Part shown: positions 16,001-22,803 of the stretch, piece by piece | How positions within the stretch are numbered: position 1 is the stretch's first letter | Layout of the letters: each line of letters begins with the position of its first letter | Assembly: GCA_016873295.1 (NCBI GenBank) | Contig: VGXM01000002.1 | Coordinates: forward strand, 62,001-126,000 | DNA from: Phycisphaerae bacterium | Lineage (GTDB): Bacteria; Planctomycetota; Phycisphaerae; Phycisphaerales; UBA1924 | Direction of reading: 5' to 3' | Length of the DNA stretch: 64,000 bases | Made by a program: the position numbers and the translations under genes | The notes under the pieces: generated by a model | The model's input: the letters and a program-made list of their open reading frames with translations, nothing else | The model's database searches: none | What the model was told of the DNA's origin: nothing

Positions 16001-16904
16001 CGAGGAGGCGCAGCTCGGCGCCGAGCTGGAAGACGATCTCGCCCTGGTCCTTGTCGCCGGGACCGATGCTGGGCCAGCGCACGTCGTCGACGGCGTGCCT
16101 GGTGATCTGGCTTCGGCGGCCCGAGCGGGTGTCGAACTCCCAGATGTTGAGGCGGTGCTCGGGCCCGTTGTCGGAGAGGTAGTAGACCTTGGTGCCGTCG
16201 TCGGCGGGGTTGAACATGGGGATGGTGTCGGTGCCCTCCCAGTCGGTGATCTGGCGGCTGGACTTGTCGCGGAGGTTGAAGAGCCAGACGTCGGTCGCCA
16301 TGCCGCCGCGGTAGCGCTTCCATGTGCGGTTGTCGGTGGAGTGGAGGGTGTAGGTGAGCCACTGCCCGTCGGGGCTGATGGAGCCGAACCCGCCGTAGGG
16401 CACGGGGACCTGCTCGGGGAGGCCTCCCTTGCTGCTGACGGTGAAGAGCTGAGATTGGCGTGAGAGGCCGGCGAGGCCGTTGGTGAGGAAGAGAAGGCGC
16501 CCGTCGTTGGTCCAGCCGCACAGCGTCTCGGAGGCGGGGTGGTGCGTCACGCGCGTCGCGAAGCCCCCCTCGGCGGGGATGGTGTAGAGGTCGCGGTTGC
16601 CCTCGTAGTTGCCGACGAACGCGATGGTGGAGCCGTCGGGGCTGAGGCGGGCGAAGGACTCCTGCCCGGCGGGCCCGGCGACGGGACGCGCCACGCCGCC
16701 GGCCTTGGGCACCATCCACAGGTCGTTGGCGTAGCTGAAGACGACGTGGGTCTTGCTGACGGCGGGCCAGCGGAGCATCCCGGCCTGCGGCTCAACCTGC
16801 CCGGAGGCGGAGGCGGCCAGCCCGGCGAGGGCGATGAGGGCGGCGCGGCGGGCGAGCGAGCAGATCCCCTGGCCCGCGATCGGGCGGCGCGTGCGGGTGG
16901 TCAT
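13008..16904 (-). CDS. Tricorn-type S41 protease
   Basis: A 1298-aa exported protease of the tricorn family. Order: signal peptide (residues ~1-35, ending ASASGQ), TolB/WD-like propeller repeats (LSPDGSTIAFVGNYEGN and similar), a charged Lys/Asp/Glu linker, an inserted beta-rich domain (~700-800), a second propeller part, a PDZ-like region and the S41 core. The core has ELNIGHAYV (usual SH pair; here Gly-His) and NGLAGSGGDMFPW carrying the nucleophile Ser near residue 1175. Members degrade peptides. The ATG at 16904 gives a good signal peptide; extending upstream would run into the neighbouring repeat element. It is flanked by two copies of that element. The S-to-G change beside the His may alter activity; that is inference. 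Confidence 0.9.
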   Translation of the reverse strand: MTTRTRRPIAGQGICSLARRAALIALAGLAASASGQVEPQAGMLRWPAVSKTHVVFSYANDLWMVPKAGGVARPVAGPAGQESFARLSPDGSTIAFVGNYEGNRDLYTIPAEGGFATRVTHHPASETLCGWTNDGRLLFLTNGLAGLSRQSQLFTVSSKGGLPEQVPVPYGGFGSISPDGQWLTYTLHSTDNRTWKRYRGGMATDVWLFNLRDKSSRQITDWEGTDTIPMFNPADDGTKVYYLSDNGPEHRLNIWEFDTRSGRRSQITRHAVDDVRWPSIGPGDKDQGEIVFQLGAELRLLDLGTGQDRVVKVTIPGDRPSLRPRQVDAARFVGSAAISPAGKRVAIEARGDVWTAPAKEGVVRNLTRTPGVFERSPSWSPDGRWIAYFSDESGEYQLWIRPSDARAPEKEEKKDDKKDEKKEEKEGDAAAPPAEVKGLAAEPRRLTDLGPGFKTGATWSPDSKRIFFRDNFGRMYLVTVEPGADGTHEVRQFDKDPWSDAISVSWSHDSAWLAYDRSDDTLNQRSVWLHHVKSGQTTRVTSGAFPAGDPAFDNKGDFLYFVSNRNISGPMYSDLDTTWVYTGTANLLMVPLRADVKDPFALKADEETFKEDKKPDSDKKPADKKDDEKKGDARPDDGVSGTWEGTATGGNLQQPIPVSLIIRMQPDGSVSGTVVSPMGQGGISSGSFDKASGTLTLSVAIGDAVATITGVIKGEEISGSWSAGEMSGSWSGRRTGKPGAQPDAEKKDEPKKDDRKDEAKEVKIELEGFEERAVLLPVSAGSFGSLAVTHDHKLVYVRRGARGSGEASSIKIFDPADEAREEKTVTAGGGFQMSADRKKLLIGRGGSNLTIADAAAGGGKSSTVPTAGMNATIPDPRVEWRQIIHDVYKVQRDYFYEATLHGVDWAKIRDHYLKMVDDCVNREDLNHVIAEMISELNIGHAYVTSQGDVESGPGGAAVGLLGADFELVPAAGDAAAAYRVKKLYSGGPWDSDARNPVNSAGPAKDRIHEGEFITAVNGVPVDTAKDPWASFVGTANRPTTLTVSKNQPVPGKKDADARDVLVRPIASEGTQRYRAWIEANRKYVDEKSGGRVGYIYVPNTGTDGQSDLVRQFIGQRAKEALIIDERWNGGGQIPTRFIELLNRPAIAYWARRDLNDWTWPPDAHNGPKTMLINGLAGSGGDMFPWLFKLNGLGRLIGTRTWGGLVGISGNPGLIDGGYVSVPTFGIYERDGTWAVEGHGVDPDILVIDDPARMQNGQDPQLDAAIAHMLDELTKNPYVKPARPASPDRKGMGLDPKDK

Positions 16905-17005
16905 GGCGGTGTGTGTCCTTGGTGCGAGGAGGGTGTCGGCCCCCCCAGCCGGGGCGCCGAGCGGAACACTGTACCGGGTCGAGGGCGGGCACGTGCTCCC
17001 CTGGT

Positions 17006-17177
17006 GGCGCGAGTCGGAAGAACGCGCACAGAGGCGCGGGCGGGTGCCGCGGGCGAGCCGCCGGTCGCCCGTGCCGGCGTCCGGACGGGCCTCGAACAGC
17101 CGCACGGGTCACGGGCGAAGCGCCCGATGACCCCTGGCACCCGGCGCGCATCCGTCCACGGACTTCCGACTCTCGCC
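17006..17177. mobile_element. MITE-like element, copy 2
   Basis: A 172-bp copy of the element at 12763-12947, same orientation, with terminal repeats GGCGCGAGTCGGAAG (17006-17020) and CTTCCGACTCTCGCC (17163-17177), 14 of 15 matching. The interior is about as conserved but 13 bp shorter. It lies about 100 bp upstream of the tricorn start, so the two copies bracket that gene. Confidence 0.85.
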
Positions 17178-17179
17178 CC

Positions 17180-17218
17180 TAGAAAGCGACAGGGCCCGGG
17201 GTTGGCCCGGGCCGTCGC
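17180..17218 (-). terminator. Terminator after tRNA-Ala
   Basis: On the minus strand a long GC hairpin (outer pairs GCGAC/GTCGC, inner CCCGGG/CCCGGG, loop CCAA) is followed by TTTCT, directly downstream of the tRNA gene. Confidence 0.7.
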
Positions 17219-17226
17219 GGTCAACG

Positions 17227-17301
17227 TGGAGGCGACGAGACTCGAACTCGTGACCTCATCCATGCCATGGATGCGCTCTACCAAAACTGAGCTACGCCCC
17301 C
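17227..17301 (-). tRNA. tRNA-Ala (anticodon GGC)
   Basis: A full cloverleaf of 75 nt. It has a 7-bp acceptor including the G3:U70 pair that identifies alanine tRNA, a D-arm GCTC/GAGC with a 10-nt loop, an anticodon stem CATCC/GGATG around loop ATGGCAT (GGC), and a T-arm ACGAG/CTCGT. The discriminator is A; CCA is not encoded (the next bases are CGT). Confidence 0.95.
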
Positions 17302-17387
17302 GATCGGGGAACAGGTTGGACCCGAACGATGTTCGGGTTGCGGTTGGCTAGTCCGCTGATCGGATGGTAGAGGATCGGCCCAACGGG

Positions 17388-18530
17388 TCAAGGACTGGGA
17401 GCGCCCCCCGCGAGCCGTGATCGCCCGGGCGGGCCGCCGGCGAGGGCCCGGTTGCAGGCGGCGATCACGGCGTCAAGGGTGATGCGGTCCACGCGGCAGC
17501 GGTCGGGGTGGTCGTCGGCGACCTCGGACTCGGGCAGCGTTGGATCGGCCAGGAGCATGAGGTCCGGGGCATTCTCGCGCGTGGGGATGATCGTCCAGCG
17601 GTGGTCGGTGGGGCCGAAGAGCGAGACCGTCGGCACGCCGAACGCCGCGGCGACGTGGCGCGGGCCCGTGTCGTTGGTCACCATGAGGCGGCAGCGGCGC
17701 ACGATCGCCTTGAGGGAGGCGAGCGTGATGCCGAGCGCGGGAAGCGAGGCGGGACGCGCGGTGGTGCAGGCGCCCGCGATCCGCAAGACCAGGTCGGCTT
17801 CCGCGGGCGAGCCGTTGATGAGCACGGTCATGGCGTGCGTGCGCGCGAGGTGATCGGCGAGGGCGGCGAATCTCTCGGCGGGCCAGCGCTTCTCCTCGCG
17901 GTTGCCGCCCGGGTTCAGGAGGACCAGGGGCGCGGCGGGGTCGACGCCGGCGCCGCCCAGGATGTCGTCGGCCGCCGACTCGTCCGCCGGGGTTGCGGCG
18001 AGCTCCATGAAGCAGCCCGGGGGGAGCGGCCGCCAGGCGTCAACGCCTCCCCGGCCCTCCCCTGGAGGGGAGGGGGAAAGGAGGTGCGCCGCCGCGAGGT
18101 TGTGGTAGTAGTCGACGGCGGGGACGGGAGCCCATCTCCCGTCGGGGCGGCGAGGGGCCTCCGACTTGTCGGTGAGGAGGAGGCTTCGGGCGTCGCGGGC
18201 GTAGCCGATGCGACGGGGGATGCCGGCGATGCGCGTGATGAGCGCCGTTGAGAAGGAGTTGGTCAGAAGGAGCGCGGTGTCGTAGCGGCGCGGACGGACC
18301 TTGGCGGCGGCGAACTTGGGGCCCATCACCCCGGCGGCGCGCTCGACGTGCAGTTCGTCGAAGAGGTCGAGCCCCGCGAGGAGCAGGTCGATCCCGGGTC
18401 GGCAGAGGCCCCCGATGAAAACGCCGGGGAAGGCACGCCGGATGAGGCGGATGGTGGGCGTCGCCATGACCGCGTCGCCGACCCACGAGGGGCAGACGAT
18501 CAGCAGGCGCAGGGGGTTGGGGCGGGGCAC
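17388..18530 (-). CDS. Glycosyltransferase family 9 (heptosyltransferase-like)
   Basis: A 380-aa cytoplasmic GT-B enzyme like the ADP-heptose:LPS heptosyltransferases WaaF/WaaC. The N-terminus LLIVCPSWVGDAVMATPTIR is the family signature, and the donor-binding half has LNPGGNREEKRWP and NDTGPRHVAAAFGVPTVSLFGPT. The GTG at 18530 is preferred because it places the signature at the usual position; the ATG at 18617 lies directly at the end of the SRP RNA gene and would add a low-complexity leader. A Pro/Gly-rich segment near residue 155 is encoded by a palindrome (18055-18074), probably an inserted repeat. Nucleotide-sugar specificity cannot be inferred. Confidence 0.85.
   Translation of the reverse strand: MPRPNPLRLLIVCPSWVGDAVMATPTIRLIRRAFPGVFIGGLCRPGIDLLLAGLDLFDELHVERAAGVMGPKFAAAKVRPRRYDTALLLTNSFSTALITRIAGIPRRIGYARDARSLLLTDKSEAPRRPDGRWAPVPAVDYYHNLAAAHLLSPSPPGEGRGGVDAWRPLPPGCFMELAATPADESAADDILGGAGVDPAAPLVLLNPGGNREEKRWPAERFAALADHLARTHAMTVLINGSPAEADLVLRIAGACTTARPASLPALGITLASLKAIVRRCRLMVTNDTGPRHVAAAFGVPTVSLFGPTDHRWTIIPTRENAPDLMLLADPTLPESEVADDHPDRCRVDRITLDAVIAACNRALAGGPPGRSRLAGGAPSP
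18055..18074. repeat. Palindrome inside the GT9 gene
   Basis: CCCTCCCC (18055-18062), loop TGGA, GGGGAGGG (18067-18074): a perfect 8-bp hairpin in the coding sequence. On the minus strand it encodes SPSPPGEGRGG, a segment out of character with the surrounding Rossmann fold. Confidence 0.7.
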
Positions 18531-18617
18531 GCGAGGAATGTATGGAATGGGGGATCGCCGGACGCACCGGCTGGAAGCCGGTCCCGATGGAGACCATCGG
18601 CCGGAGGCCGGTCCCAC

Positions 18618-18747
18618 GATTCCCTCTGATCGACGGCCAGGACACCGGCGGCACCGGACGGCGCTCGCTTATGGCTGCTGCGGTCAGGCTCTGACCAGGT
18701 TCACGGGCCATCCGTGCACCGGGCCCGGCCGTCGATCGGGGGGAATC
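18618..18747 (-). ncRNA. ffs: Signal recognition particle RNA (small bacterial type)
   Basis: Read on the minus strand, the 5' arm GATTCCC...GATCGACGGCC pairs with the 3' arm GGCCGTCGATC...GGGAATC, giving one long hairpin of about 130 nt. The apical part has the SRP signature: AACCTGGTCAG, 11 nt, then AGCAGCCATAAGC. That is the same spacing as E. coli 4.5S RNA between GGTCAG and AGCAGCC. The apex reads GCCUGACCGC rather than the usual GGAA tetraloop. This RNA binds Ffh to target membrane proteins. It lies between the GT9 and PIN-TRAM genes. Confidence 0.88.
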
Positions 18748-18796
18748 GCCGCCGGGGGGAGGATACGCGTCCCGGGCCTCCGCGTACACTCTGCCG

Positions 18797-20101
18797 GTGG
18801 GCGAGCCCGGCGCCAACCTGAGCCCCTTCGAGGCCGCGAGGCGCCAGCGGGCGTCACTCCTCCGCATCGTCCGCATCTGCTTCTTCTCGCTGTTCCTGAC
18901 GGTCGTGCTTCTGGCGATCCTGGGCGGCGAACCCGTGGCGGGGGATGTCCGCAACCGGCTGGTTCCGCAGTGGGAGCTGACGCTGCTGCTGGGGATCGGG
19001 CTGGCGATCGTGATCATCGCGGTGGACCTGCTCACGCCGCGGAAGAAGATCTCGACGCTGTTCTCGATCTTCTTTGGGCTGCTGGGGGCCATGCTCGCGA
19101 CGGTGGCGATCAGTTTCGTGATCGACCTGCTGGTGCGGAGTTACGAGATCAAGGACGAGACGATGGTCGGCGCGGTGAAGGTGATGATCGGGATGGGGCT
19201 GGCGTACCTGGGCATCTCGACGGTGCTGCAGACCCAGGACGACTTCCGGCTGGTGATCCCCTACGTCGAGTTCGCCAAGATGATCCGCGGGCCGCGGCCC
19301 ATGCTGCTGGACACGTCGGCGATCATCGACGGACGCTTCGCCGACCTGCTCGAGTCGGGGCTGCTCCAGTCGCCGGTGGTCATCCCCCGGTACGTGATCG
19401 ACGAGCTGCAGTTGCTGGCCGACCAGGAGGACCGCTCGCGCCGGGCCCGGGGGCGGCGCGGACTTCAGATGGTGGCGCGGATGCAGCGCTGCGCCCTGGC
19501 GGACGTCACCATCGAGGACTCGTCGGTGCCCGGGACGGCCCGGGGCGTGGACCAGGCCCTCATCGAGCAGGCCGAGCAGATCCAGGGCGTCATCGTCACC
19601 ACCGATTCGGGCCTGGCCCGCGTCGCCGGGATCCGCAAGGTGCAGGCGGTCAACCTGCACGAACTGGCGTCGGCCCTGCGCCCGATGATCTCGGCGGGGG
19701 CGGGCCTCACGCTGCGGATCGTCAAGCCGGGCGAGCAGCCCGGGCAGGGCGTCGGGTTCCTCGACGACGGCACGATGGTGGTGGTCGAGGACGGCGCGGC
19801 GGCGGTGGGGCAGGAGGTCGGCGTGGTGACGACGGGCACGCTGCAGACCGCGGCGGGGCGCATGCTGTTTGCGCGACTGGCGCCGGGGTCGGAGGGTCGG
19901 ACGGAGGAGGCGGCACCGGAGCCCGAGCCCGGGCCGGCGCAGGGCGACGCGCCATCGATGACCTCAGACGGCGGGGACGGGTCGGACAAGGGCGACAGGC
20001 CCGCCGGTCAGCGCTTTGCGCAGCCCCGCGCGGTCGGCCCATTCCCGGCGCAGCCTCCGAACAGGCCTCGGGCGGGCACGCCTCGGAATCCTCGGCGGTA
20101 G
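18797..20101 (+). CDS. PIN-TRAM domain membrane protein (YacL-like)
   Basis: A 434-aa protein with four membrane segments (about 24-42, 61-79, 87-112, 124-145), then a PIN ribonuclease-like domain and a TRAM RNA-binding domain. The PIN domain begins MLLDTSAIIDGR with Asp172; its later acidic motif is VTTDSGLARVAGI. TRAM is around 305-370, and the C-terminal 60 residues are disordered, Pro/Asp-rich. This matches the YacL type found in many bacteria, whose cellular role is poorly defined. The start is GTG at 18797; no ATG gives a better N-terminus. It is transcribed away from the SRP RNA gene, 50 bp apart. Confidence 0.85.
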   Translation: MGEPGANLSPFEAARRQRASLLRIVRICFFSLFLTVVLLAILGGEPVAGDVRNRLVPQWELTLLLGIGLAIVIIAVDLLTPRKKISTLFSIFFGLLGAMLATVAISFVIDLLVRSYEIKDETMVGAVKVMIGMGLAYLGISTVLQTQDDFRLVIPYVEFAKMIRGPRPMLLDTSAIIDGRFADLLESGLLQSPVVIPRYVIDELQLLADQEDRSRRARGRRGLQMVARMQRCALADVTIEDSSVPGTARGVDQALIEQAEQIQGVIVTTDSGLARVAGIRKVQAVNLHELASALRPMISAGAGLTLRIVKPGEQPGQGVGFLDDGTMVVVEDGAAAVGQEVGVVTTGTLQTAAGRMLFARLAPGSEGRTEEAAPEPEPGPAQGDAPSMTSDGGDGSDKGDRPAGQRFAQPRAVGPFPAQPPNRPRAGTPRNPRR

Positions 20102-20146
20102 TCAGGAGTCGTCGGAGTGCGGTGGGAGCGCCACGATTCGCGGCGC

Positions 20147-21367
20147 TTATCGTGGGCTTGGCGGGGGCGTGCCCGGGACAGGAGATCCCGGGTCGGTCTT
20201 GGGCTCGCGGGCCGCGGCCTCCTCGTCGCGGGCGAGCTCCAGGGCGAGGTCTTCGCGCCACTGGGCGTCCAGGTCGGCGAATGAAAGCCCCAGGGCCTCG
20301 CGCGAGGATTCGTCGAGCGTTGCACCCTGCGCCATCGAGCGCATCCAGGCGTTGCGGCGCGTGCGCCCGAAGCGTTCCGTGACGTACGCCACCATGTGGT
20401 GCCCCTGGGCGTAGACGTAGCGCCCGAGGCTGCGCCCCTTCTCGTCGAACGCCGCCATCTCCGCCCAGTTCCCAAGCGTGCCGGCCTTGGCCCAGCGTTT
20501 GACGGTGGTGTTGGGGCTCCCGGTGTTTGTAGCCGCCTCCCCCGCGAGGTTGGCGATCCCCTCAAGGACCCACCAGGGCATGTCGGTGGCGTGCGGGCCC
20601 ATCTCGAAGGTCGCGACGTGCCCGTACTCGTGGGCCAGGCGGTTCTCGATCGATCGGCGGGTGGTGTTGGGGCGGGCCAGGAGCTTGATCGCCTCGCCCG
20701 GCTCGTTCCACCCGCCCAGCGAGTCGGTGTAGCTCAGGTAGATCGAGGCCTGCAGGTGCGCCATGGACTGGTAGAGCTTGACCTCCTGCGTGCGATGCGG
20801 GAGAGGGTCGTCGGGCGCTACCTCAAACCCCTCGTGCACCACGTCACGCACGTGCGGCATCAGCTCGGCGACGAGGGCTGCGGCCTGGTCGAGCCCGTCC
20901 TCGTGCAGCACGCGCACACCCGGCGACTCGTGCGCGTGCCAGACCTCGCCCGCGTACAGCCACCCCGACCCGCCGCGCACGAACCGTGCGGGCCAGGAGA
21001 CCGTGCGCTCACGGACCGGCTCGGCCTCCTCGCCCTCCGCGTGCGGCGGCCCGGGCATCCGCCAGACGAGCGACAACTCGCCCCGCGCCGACCCGTCGAC
21101 CAGCGTTACACCCGCTTCGCCCAGCGTCATGCGGAACTCGACGGGGACGTGCTTCTTGAGATCCGCCGCCCAGTTGAACTGCTCCTTGGAGAAGACCGGG
21201 TCGGCGTGGTCGACGTGCTTGAGATAGGCCTCGGGGTCGCCGGCCAGGACCGCCGCGGCCATGCCTCCGAGCACCTTCTCCACTTCGGTGCGCACGACGC
21301 CGGCGTCCTCCGGCGACGACACCCCGAGCGACACTCCGACCAGCCAGCCCAACGATGCGAGTCCCAT
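20147..21367 (-). CDS. Exported gluzincin metallopeptidase (MA clan)
   Basis: A 406-aa protein with a short hydrophobic N-terminus (signal-like) and an HEYGH zinc motif at 246-250, followed by Glu269 in WWVLEGIAN, the HExxH...E arrangement of gluzincins. The upstream ~200 residues form an accessory domain with no recognisable motif. The C-terminal tail is Pro/Glu-rich. The predicted role is a periplasmic or extracellular peptidase; substrate unknown. It is convergent with the PIN-TRAM gene (45 bp between stops) and divergent from the deoxyhypusine-synthase-like gene. Confidence 0.75.
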   Translation of the reverse strand: MGLASLGWLVGVSLGVSSPEDAGVVRTEVEKVLGGMAAAVLAGDPEAYLKHVDHADPVFSKEQFNWAADLKKHVPVEFRMTLGEAGVTLVDGSARGELSLVWRMPGPPHAEGEEAEPVRERTVSWPARFVRGGSGWLYAGEVWHAHESPGVRVLHEDGLDQAAALVAELMPHVRDVVHEGFEVAPDDPLPHRTQEVKLYQSMAHLQASIYLSYTDSLGGWNEPGEAIKLLARPNTTRRSIENRLAHEYGHVATFEMGPHATDMPWWVLEGIANLAGEAATNTGSPNTTVKRWAKAGTLGNWAEMAAFDEKGRSLGRYVYAQGHHMVAYVTERFGRTRRNAWMRSMAQGATLDESSREALGLSFADLDAQWREDLALELARDEEAAAREPKTDPGSPVPGTPPPSPR

Positions 21368-21518
21368 GCGGCGGCTCCCGTGATTGCAAGCCTACGCGAT
21401 CGCGTTCGCCGACGGAACCCGGAGCCCGATCCCCCGTATGATCCCCGCGTCGCCGTCACCCCCGGCGGCACCCCACATCACGACGGGCCAGGGGGGCTTG
21501 GCCATTGGAGGATTCGCC

Positions 21519-22652
21519 ATGCCGAACGGCAAGTGGACGAAGAAGGAGTTGCTGTCGCGCCCCGTGCGCCACGTGGACATCACGCGGATCGACGCCCGCC
21601 CGGTCATCGAGAGCTACCGCGACATGGCGTACAGCGCCCGGACGCTGGCCCAGGCGGCGGACATCTACTCGATGATGCTCAAGGACCGGGAGTGCGCCGT
21701 GATCGTGACGCTGGCGGGTTCGCTGATCAGCGCCGGGCTCAAGAAGGCCCTGATCACACTGGTGGAGCACAACATGGTGGACGCGATCGTCTCCACCGGC
21801 GCCAACATCGTGGACCAGGACTTCTTCGAGGGGCTGGGGTTCAGGCACTACATCGCGCCGGGGAGCCCCGAGGCCCCTCCCGTGGACGACGTGACACTCC
21901 GCAACCTCATGATCGACCGCATCTACGACACGTACATCGACGAGGACGACCTGCGGGCCTGCGACGACACGACCAAGGACATCTTCGACGCCTTCGCCCC
22001 CGGGGCCTATTCGTCGCGCGAGTTCGTCGAGGCCATGGGGGCCTACCTGGCGAAGAACCACGCCAGGAACGAGTCGATCGTCAAGAGCTGCTACCTCAAG
22101 CGGGTGCCGATCTTCTGCCCGGCGTTCAGCGACTGCTCCGCCGGGTTCGGGATCGTGCTGCACCAGACCGAGCGGCTGGAGCGTGGGGAGCCCATGGTCG
22201 CCTTCGACTCGGGCAAGGACTTCCGCGAGCTGACCGACATCAAGCTCGCGTCGAAGGACACGGGGCTGCTCATGCTGGGCGGGGGCGTGCCCAAGAACTT
22301 CGCGCAGGACATCGTCGTGGCGGCGGAGCTGCTGAGCGAGCGCAAGGGCGGCAAGGCCAGGGGCGACGTGGGCATGCACAAGTACGCCGTGCAGATGACC
22401 GTCGCCGACTCGCGCGACGGCGCCCTCTCCGGCTCCACGCTGCGCGAGGCGTGCTCGTGGGGCAAGGTCGACGTCGTCCACGAGCAGATGGTCTTCGGCG
22501 AGCTGTCGGCGCTCTTCCCGCTGCTGGCCAGCGATGCGTACCACCGCGGCGAGTGGAGGAAGCGCAAGGGCTTCAAGTTCGCCGACCTGTTCGAGAGGGG
22601 CGACGGCGTGCCCGACTTCATGCGGGCGGGCAGGAAGCGGGCCGTTCGATAG
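21519..22652 (+). CDS. Deoxyhypusine-synthase-like enzyme
   Basis: A 377-aa homolog of deoxyhypusine synthase: NAD-binding Rossmann-like core (VIVTLAGSLIS, VSTGANIVDQD) and the active-site loop GGGVPKNF with Lys259 at the position of the catalytic lysine. Eukaryotes and archaea use this enzyme to modify eIF5A with spermidine. Bacteria lack that target, and bacterial relatives are thought to make homospermidine or related polyamines, so the name is structural, not functional. The start has GGAGGA 6 nt upstream. A strong terminator follows. No other polyamine gene is adjacent. Confidence 0.85.
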   Translation: MPNGKWTKKELLSRPVRHVDITRIDARPVIESYRDMAYSARTLAQAADIYSMMLKDRECAVIVTLAGSLISAGLKKALITLVEHNMVDAIVSTGANIVDQDFFEGLGFRHYIAPGSPEAPPVDDVTLRNLMIDRIYDTYIDEDDLRACDDTTKDIFDAFAPGAYSSREFVEAMGAYLAKNHARNESIVKSCYLKRVPIFCPAFSDCSAGFGIVLHQTERLERGEPMVAFDSGKDFRELTDIKLASKDTGLLMLGGGVPKNFAQDIVVAAELLSERKGGKARGDVGMHKYAVQMTVADSRDGALSGSTLREACSWGKVDVVHEQMVFGELSALFPLLASDAYHRGEWRKRKGFKFADLFERGDGVPDFMRAGRKRAVR

Positions 22653-22668
22653 ACCGCGACGTCGCGAG

Positions 22669-22696
22669 AGCCCGGGGGCCGACCCCCGGGTTCTTT
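22669..22696 (+). terminator. Intrinsic terminator of the DHS-like gene
   Basis: CCCGGGGG (22671-22678) pairs with CCCCCGGG (22683-22690) around a 4-nt loop, extended by two flanking pairs and followed by TTCTTTC. It lies 17 bp after the stop. Confidence 0.8.
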
Positions 22697-22803
22697 CGCG
22701 CGCCGCAAGGCTGTTCGGATCGCCGCCCACACGCGTGCGTCGTGGGCGCCCTCCGGCTCCGCGCGCGGAGCGCGTGGCGGGGACGCCGCGCCTCGCATCG
22801 GTC

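Noticed and set aside
16905-17105. N-terminal extension of the tricorn protease
   Set aside because: The extra codons lie partly in the inverted-repeat element, and the same reading occurs in its other copy; the ATG at 16904 starts a good signal peptide.
12763-17177. Complete IS element or composite transposon
   Set aside because: No transposase gene and no convincing target-site duplications were found, so only a MITE-like label is supported.
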